In this document: piece by piece, positions 58,259 to 64,000 of the stretch
How positions within the stretch are numbered: position 1 is the first letter of the stretch
Layout of the letters: every line of letters starts with the position of its first letter
DNA from: Siphonodentalium dalli
Lineage: Eukaryota; Mollusca; Scaphopoda; Gadilida; Siphonodentaliidae
Assembly (NCBI GenBank): GCA_032622095.1
Contig: CP136069.1
Location: 46,478,194 to 46,542,193, forward strand
Direction: 5' to 3'
DNA length: 64,000 nucleotides
Notes under the pieces: model-generated
Told to the model about the DNA's origin: nothing
What the model saw: only the letters and a program-made list of their open reading frames with translations
The model's database searches: none
Position numbers and translations under genes: made by a program

Positions 58259-59482
58259 TTCTGGATTTCTCAGTTTCAATTTGGCTAAGGTTTCTGTAGA
58301 ATGACCAAATCAATTCAGAAATGGCCAAATATTGACCAAAAAGAATTGTTAGCCAGCGTTAAACGTGGGCGTAGGTTATGGTTATGTTTTGCGCCGTGTA
58401 AAGTACAGTCCATGTGGCATTTATGACGGGGGTTTCCACAGAAGCATCCCACATGGCAGCGACGAATTAAAAGCAATCAATTTTCCAGTGGATTGATAGA
58501 CACCGATGGACAACGAAATTACCCTATTTTCTGGATGAATAGTGAAGTGTAGTTCGTTGAGTAATACCCAGTGCGATTGGCTAGTAATGTTTGGAATGTT
58601 CAATCTTTGTTAAAGCCAGAGCCAGGGACGTGACTAGAGTGTCGTCCTTGTGGGTGTCCACCCCAGAATTCCCAAGTACACTTTACCCCTTGGATCAGAC
58701 AAAAAAATTTCATGTTCCAGAATTTTCTCTTGCACCCCCTGGCCATTTATTTTATTTTATTTGTCCATATTTAATCTTTGTCCAGAATATACATGTCTGA
58801 ACATATACACTAGTTCATAGCCTACGGAACTATTGTGTGTCTTATAGTTAAATAATACTGGAAACCTCCCGGTTAGGATATACGTTCATACACTGGCAAA
58901 TATGCACGGTATATGGTTTGCAGGCATTTCATCGTAGAAACCGATATGATGCCAGAATATGAACTGAAACATTCATATAACATGAGTCTTTACCAAACCG
59001 AACGATATGAGAAGTAAAATTGATGTTGTTCCACTTGAAGCGGTGATACAGGCATTTGCCTTCATATACCTGTACGACTGATTCTTGCGAGATAATTGCA
59101 TGTTATCTTTACAGGCAAATTCCAGTAGCATCGCTACTGGTGGAACTACAGAGATCTTACTTCTCACGTAGTTAGCTGTGGTACAGCTGCATTTTTATGC
59201 ATGTTTCCGTTCATATTCTGTCATCATATCGGTTTCTATACGACGAAATGCCTGCAAACCATATACCGTGCAGACTTGCCAGCGTTATAGTATAACCGCT
59301 ATATATAACAAAACATGTATTATAACGGTATATAATACAACATGTATATCAATAATGACAATATTATTGAAAATTGCAATCGCCACGTCGAATTTCTGCG
59401 CCTGGACGATTCGGCACATGTGTTTGCGATTCGGCACCTGGACGTTTCGGCACCCGAAGTAACAAAGTGCCGAAAACCCTGA
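58259..59482. repeat. Duplicated repeat block, copy 2
   Basis: Direct-orientation partner of 1-1250. It ends at CAAAGTGCCGAAAACCCT, where the two copies part. Confidence 0.85.
58891..59284. mobile_element. Foldback/MITE-like element, second copy
   Basis: Same inverted arms as 612-994 (CACTGGCAAATATGCACGG; GTATATGGTTTGCAGGC), with small indels. Confidence 0.6.
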
Positions 59483-60308
59483 ACATCACCAGGTGACCAC
59501 TCCACTGGGTAAATGCAAAATTTATCGTATATACCTTTCCATTGTCTTTTGTCTTTTTATTTTGCCGTCCAGTTCTAATTATGGTACCATCATATCGCTT
59601 AAAAACACTGATATTCTCCTGTACAGCACTGGTATTCTGACGTTCACACTGGTATTCCGCGAGCCGATTGGACAGTGTGCATGTCCTTGTTGTCGACTGT
59701 GGAGCCAGCGGAAGAATGGACACCGGGCGTCATACCGGACGTCTCTGTCGCAGACTTCGTGGTGGAGATCGATACACTACCACCAAGGACACCGGCAAAC
59801 CATCACAAAAATCACTATGTCTAGATAATTGTTTCACCATTTCATCTATTAGTGTTTAATGTACCGCCATTACATGTCCCCTCCAAAATTTCCAAAGTGG
59901 GTTGTAGGGGAGTGAATACTGCCCTTCCAAATCCTCCCATGTCCCCATCCCCATCCCCAAATCCCAAATAAATTCCGAATAAAATAAGTCCAAGATGAAC
60001 CTCTGTGAATATTTATGTCCAATACGAACCTATATCCATGAACCTATATCCATGATGATATTTTGCTATTTTATGAGTCTCATTCGCTGAGCTAAAGTAC
60101 AGATTTAAGCTAAAACTCAATTGGAATTGTTTGAAGTGTAACCTGGTTGGTCAAGTTAATTGAACGAAATCCGTTTGTTTCGAATGTATTATCCGCAATA
60201 ACCACTCAATAATCTTCGGCAAATTAGACTTCGAATATTCTACAAAGTGTTCACATACGCGAATATTTGAATATTGAGCCAGCGAACATGTGTGTTTAAT
60301 TTTTACCT
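59483..60308. other. Unique interval
   Basis: A 64-codon frame at 59668-59859 is more GC-rich than its surroundings but shows no domain and no clear splice sites. It could be an exon or chance. A CCCCATCCCCATCCCC tract lies at 59943, and a 14-bp duplication (GAACCTATATCCAT) at 60027-60055. Confidence 0.4.
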
Positions 60309-60541
60309 CTCAGGAATGCCGATATTTCAACACACTTCCCATGATGTCGAATAGTTTCACTACGAATATGCGAACAGCAGCGAGAGATATCCTCGGTGAG
60401 TCCGTACTATCACTTCTCCAACACGTGTATTGAGTAGTGGAGAACATGGTCAGTACTGTGAACGCTGTGAATCGAATAGTGTAGGCGACTCTGCGTAAAT
60501 TATCAGTTCAGGCCAAATCGGGTATTATGAACTCCATTTGT

Positions 60542-60780
60542 TAACGCCCCTCGGGTGTATACTGTGGTACAGATTTTATAAAGCTGTGGTTCTCTGGCCA
60601 TTTTATAAATAGATAATGGTTTTTTTTGGGACGCATTAAATGCTGCAGTGCTACCCCGAATCCGGTAAAATGTGCAGTTAACGCCCTCGGTGTATACTGT
60701 CCTAGAGATTCTAGATAGCTATGGTTCGCTGGGCGTTTTATTTATAAATAATGGATTTTTTCCGGTTGTGACAATTCGCA
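60542..60780. repeat. Two-unit tandem repeat inserted in copy III
   Basis: TTAACGCCC(CT)CGG(G)TGTATACTGT..AGATTTTATAAAGCT..GGCCATTTTATAAATA at 60542 recurs at 60677 with similar order. The period is about 135 bp. Confidence 0.7.
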
Positions 60781-60940
60781 GTAGGTCCCTATTTGCGGAG
60801 GTCCCCGATTCGCGGATGTCGCCTAAAATGGTCCAAATATGTTGATTTTAATGAGGGAACGGGTGCGTATATGTCAACTGATACGTATTTTAAACAAATA
60901 ACGACACGATCATCATAATAGTGGTTTGTTCTATCAATCA

Positions 60941-60965
60941 TATCATCATCATCATCATCATCATA
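60941..60965. repeat. (CAT)n microsatellite
   Basis: ATCATCATCATCATCATCAT run. Confidence 0.9.
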
Positions 60966-61778
60966 ATACGGAACAAGTCGAGTTTCGCAATGCCTCCGCT
61001 TTTTTATCCGCATTTAGAAGCTTTCTGGTGTGGTGAATGAGAAACCTGCAGTAATAAGCCGTAGTTTTGTGTAATAATTTGAAGGATTAGTTGATTTAAC
61101 GGAATTCTGAGGCGGTGCATTCATGTAACCAATATATTTTATATTATAATTTATATTTATGGTTAATAATATGATCTTGAAGGCGTTACCATTTCTGATT
61201 ATGGTTTTCTTGTTATGAATGTTGCACATCGCTTCTCAGGTAAACGGAAATCACTGTTTAGATATGCGTTGGATATGAGAACTTCGTTTCTTCAAGTGGT
61301 GAAAGCTTAGAATTGCACAATGGTATTTGAATGTGTTTGACCCGTTTTCCGAGGATTGTCTATTGGGGCCGAGGCATTGAGGTGGGGGTGTCTACCCCCA
61401 TCAGAGAGTCTCGTGTTGGTTAATGTGTTGTATGTAGTGGTAATACAGCATGATTTGCCAAAGTATAATGTAATTGGGGAACATCATGCCTGTACTTGGA
61501 TTTTGCAAGGATATGTCCTTTTTACATGGCTTTTACCGGAGCATATCATTGTCTATCTGACTTTACCATATTTTACCAGAGTAGAGCCATGTAAACCATG
61601 GTTTACCCGACTTTACCAGAGTAATTTTACCCGGATATGAGCGGTACCTATATTTCACAATAGCACATTTCTCAGCTGAGGTGTTTCTGTCTCTTTTGTG
61701 AGAATAAAATCATAATTTCTTCGTTAATCAACCCGTTGAGTGCCAGGTCCGATTTTTGTATCAACCCATATACCCGGT

Positions 61779-61847
61779 GCCAATGCATTCTCTTATATAT
61801 GCGAGTAGACCATAGGTCGCCTCGCATATATAAGAGAATGCATTGGC
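61779..61847. repeat. TGCCAATGCATTCTCTTATA palindrome, fifth copy
   Basis: The arms TGCCAATGCATTCTCTTATA plus TATGCGAG pair with their reverse complement, with a 14-bp centre AGACCATAGGTCGC. The others are at 40911-40981, 41060-41127, 52196-52265 and 52344-52413. Confidence 0.9.
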
Positions 61848-62063
61848 TTAACAATTGTCATCATTTGTTATTATTTTTTACAATTTTAATATTTTTTTCT
61901 TATATTCTTTAACAGACTTATTTTGTAGGTTTAGTGCCAGGGAATCTCACGTTTTTCATGGGCATCAAAATTATTACTATGAATACTTGGTGATAGTTTT
62001 GAGTTATAACATGCCCCTAAGGTTTTATCCAGTTTGTTTTTAAATTCGCTATAGCATGCTTAA

Positions 62064-62707
62064 AGGGGTACTGTACCCCAATCTCACTAAATTCCCGGTG
62101 ACAATAGCGATCTAATATGAATATTATATTATAAAATAACTAATTCGAGTCGACGATGTCTACTGAAAAAGTTCCGGTTAACAGGCTATCGTAAAAGTAA
62201 CATTGAATTATTTAATATAAAATCATTTATGGCTGGAGTCATAAAATGGAGAATTATGCCATTACGAGTTACCGTTCTTGAAATCGCATCTGTTGTGTGT
62301 CTTTTATCGACGGCCGTTCGCGAACATTATTGAGTGCAAACAAAACATGTTACCTGCAAAAGGAAGGCCGTTATAACCGATTCGGAAAAAGGAGAAAGAA
62401 ACAAGAGTCATAATGCGTCAAGTATTTTTTTATAGGGAGTGAGATTGTTCGATGGAAGAGATTGAAGGCATCAATCGAAACTGTGAGCAATGAACTTCCG
62501 GTTCTTTCTGCGACATGCGTCTTCTCCGGTGAAGGTCAAACCATGGCGCGTAGTTTGAAATCGTAATATTTTTGTTTCCAAGATCAAGATTTTCATCGCT
62601 AAATTAGGTTTATACGAAACTCATATAACACGAAAACAATCTAACTTGAAAGTTATTTCAATGGGAGTAAATCCAAAAAATCGCCTATCTCTGTGTACAG
62701 TACCCCT
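62064..62707. mobile_element. Nested TTAA element with AGGGGTACTGTAC termini
   Basis: TTAA at 62060-62063 and 62708-62711. The ends AGGGGTACTGTACCCC and GTGTACAGTACCCCT are inverted. 644 bp, no transposase. A similar start (TTTAAAGGAGTACTGAACAC) at 28794 may be a relative. Confidence 0.8.
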
Positions 62708-63068
62708 TTAAGCATACCCAAACAAATTCAACCAAAAACAAACAAACAAAAAATCTAAAAAAAAAAATAATAATTTTTTTAGGGCCGATTTTACAGACCG
62801 TAAATTAGGGCCGATGAGATCGGCCCCTGACACTAAAAGGGTTAATCAGTGGAAAACAATTGTACCCGGTGTCATACTCAAAAGTTAACAGAATGGGAAA
62901 AGAATATTCTTACAAATGAGTGGGCTAAATCCAGAAGAGATTAACACCTTATGTAATCACATGTGTGATTCATATAGCCTGAAATTTGTTATCTCAAATG
63001 CTAAAGCTTCTGAAAGCGCACCTCGGTACTACCGTGGTAACGCTACCCTAATATCGAGGTCAATTACC

Positions 63069-63306
63069 CTCGTAGACTTACTCTGGTAGAATTACCCTGG
63101 TATAATTACCCTGGTAGAATTACCCTGGTAGAATTACCCTGGTAGAATTACCCTGGTAGAATTACTCTGGTAGAATTACTCTGGTATAATTACCCTGGTA
63201 TAATTACCCTGGTAGAATTACCCTGGTGGTAGAATTACCCTGGTAGAATTACCCTGGTAGAATTACCCTGGTAGAATAACTCTGGTAGAATTACTCTAGT
63301 AGAATC
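63069..63306. repeat. 14-bp minisatellite (TAGAATTACCCTGG)n
   Basis: About 16-17 units of AATTACCCTGGTAG/TATA. The unit resembles the ACCCTGGTATAATACC and TTTTACCAGAGTAAAATTACC motifs native to this block (40445-40510, 63440-63500), so it probably grew from local sequence. Confidence 0.95.
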
Positions 63307-63339
63307 CCAAATGCATACCTCCGTCGTTAAATATCTATA

Positions 63340-64000
63340 TTGAATACGTGGGTGGGAACATTTTACTGGAGTAAAAATACATGGATGGGTCTACATGCGT
63401 ACGTATAATATGATGACCATTCACTAGATGAATTTTACCACAGTAAAATTACCTGGTTCCAATCACCCTGGTATAATACCACAGAATACCAGAGTGGTTT
63501 ATCAGAGTGTGTTTTATAAGTGAAATATATAATTTAAAAATAATTTCATTTGACAAGGGATAAGTGTTACTTTTTTATGGGGGGAGGAGGTGTCCACAAT
63601 GTGATCTCCCACACAGTATCATACTGCATGAATCCTGCTAATATGGTAATTTACCGTTCATATTAGTTGAATAATTAAACTATTGGAATATTTTAAACAT
63701 AATCGCTATAGTCCTAAATTCCAAACTCAGTGCTGTATTTCATGCATGGAATCGGAAACTGGCTGTATTGTATCCATGGGGGTGGGCTGCCCGAGTGTAC
63801 TTCTACCACCTAGCACCTCGGTCCAGACAATAATTCCGAGTCTGGGAAATTATATTTGCAGGGTTGAATTTCTCCACTAATTACACATAATTCCTATATG
63901 TTAGAAATGTTCAAACCAACGACCCTATACCGATTTAAACGTTTTGACTGATTGCGTTACTCCATAATTCTAGCATGTCAGAAAAGCATGAACTGTGGAA
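63340..64000. repeat. Segmental duplication, copy III (right part)
   Basis: It matches 40355-40885 and 41285-41410 (GGGAACATTTTACTGGAGTA; CCGAGTGTACTTCTACCACC). It lacks the piggyBac-like MITE and so preserves a near-empty site at about 63890. It runs off the window edge. Confidence 0.8.

Larger units (their letters stand above)
60309..61660. repeat. Segmental duplication, copy III (left part)
   Basis: 60309-60550 matches 39655-40010, and 61215-61400 matches 40010-40290 (CAGGAATGCCGATATTTCAA; GAATGTGTTTGACCC). The middle and right of this block are rearranged and interrupted. The match continues at 63340-64000. Confidence 0.7.
61731..62841. mobile_element. TTAA-type element with CCC-TT-AGTG termini, carrying nested elements
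   Basis: The left end is CCCGTTGAGTGCCAGGTCCG and the right end is CGGCCCCTGACACTAAAAGGG followed by TTAA. Both sides show TTAATCA. The left terminus matches 30132. It contains a 69-bp palindrome (61779-61847) identical in design to that of 40886-41280, and a second TTAA element (62064-62707). Confidence 0.65.

Noticed and set aside
59493-59859. Possible small exon with GC-rich frames
   Set aside because: Two overlapping frames disagree, there are no convincing splice sites or partner exons, and no domain.

Overview
This window is non-coding-rich, AT-rich eukaryotic (animal) DNA. It is dominated by transposable elements, satellites and segmental duplications. Intergenic space is long, no bacterial-style gene packing is seen, one single-exon rhodopsin-like neuropeptide-type GPCR is present, and non-LTR retrotransposons, Helitron-like elements, piggyBac/hAT-type MITEs and a U2-snRNA-headed SINE-like insertion all occur. 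The mix resembles genomes of marine invertebrates. I cannot name the species or phylum from the sequence alone.

Layout. 1-1290 is the right part of a repeat block that recurs in direct orientation at 58259-59482. 1501-4016 and 10548-13052 are two nearly identical 2.5-kb repeats ('A') containing large hairpins. Between them lie a Helitron fragment and an almost complete non-LTR retrotransposon (about 4575-10547; ORF1 plus an EN-RT ORF2 broken by one in-frame stop). 15297-24286 is a long head-to-tail string of minus-strand Helitron-like elements. Their cores are 122-bp satellites, 240-270-bp tandem repeats or AGGTCA-rich repeats. Another Helitron (24826-26300) hosts a U2-derived SINE-like insertion with a 14-bp target duplication. 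26300-33500 is mostly anonymous, with decayed minus-strand LINE pieces.

33512-41789 and 47263-53075 are two direct copies of one block of about 5.5 kb. They differ almost entirely by cleanly delimited insertions: a hAT-like element, a nested element with GTA duplications, a 0.13-kb insertion, and a 0.3-kb LINE piece lost from the first copy. A third, partial copy runs 60309-64000. Between the two main copies sits a plus-strand head-to-tail Helitron array (42930-45560) built from the same 122-bp satellite as the minus-strand array, followed by a 62-bp tandem repeat. 53.1-56.4 kb carries RT fragments and a TTAA-flanked MITE. The only convincing host gene is the minus-strand GPCR at 56559-57728.

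How it works together. Apart from the GPCR, the window is a record of transposition. The LINE family supplies reverse transcriptase (active copies presumably lie elsewhere). SINE-like insertions use such machinery in trans. The Helitron-like elements, hAT-like and TTAA elements here are non-autonomous and encode no transposase or RepHel. The most interesting unexplained signal is that two Helitron core repeats carry many copies of perfect matches to known transcription-factor sites: a GCGCATGCGC palindrome (NRF1-type) in the 122-bp unit and TCAAGGTCA (ERR/NR5A-type) in the AGGTCA unit.
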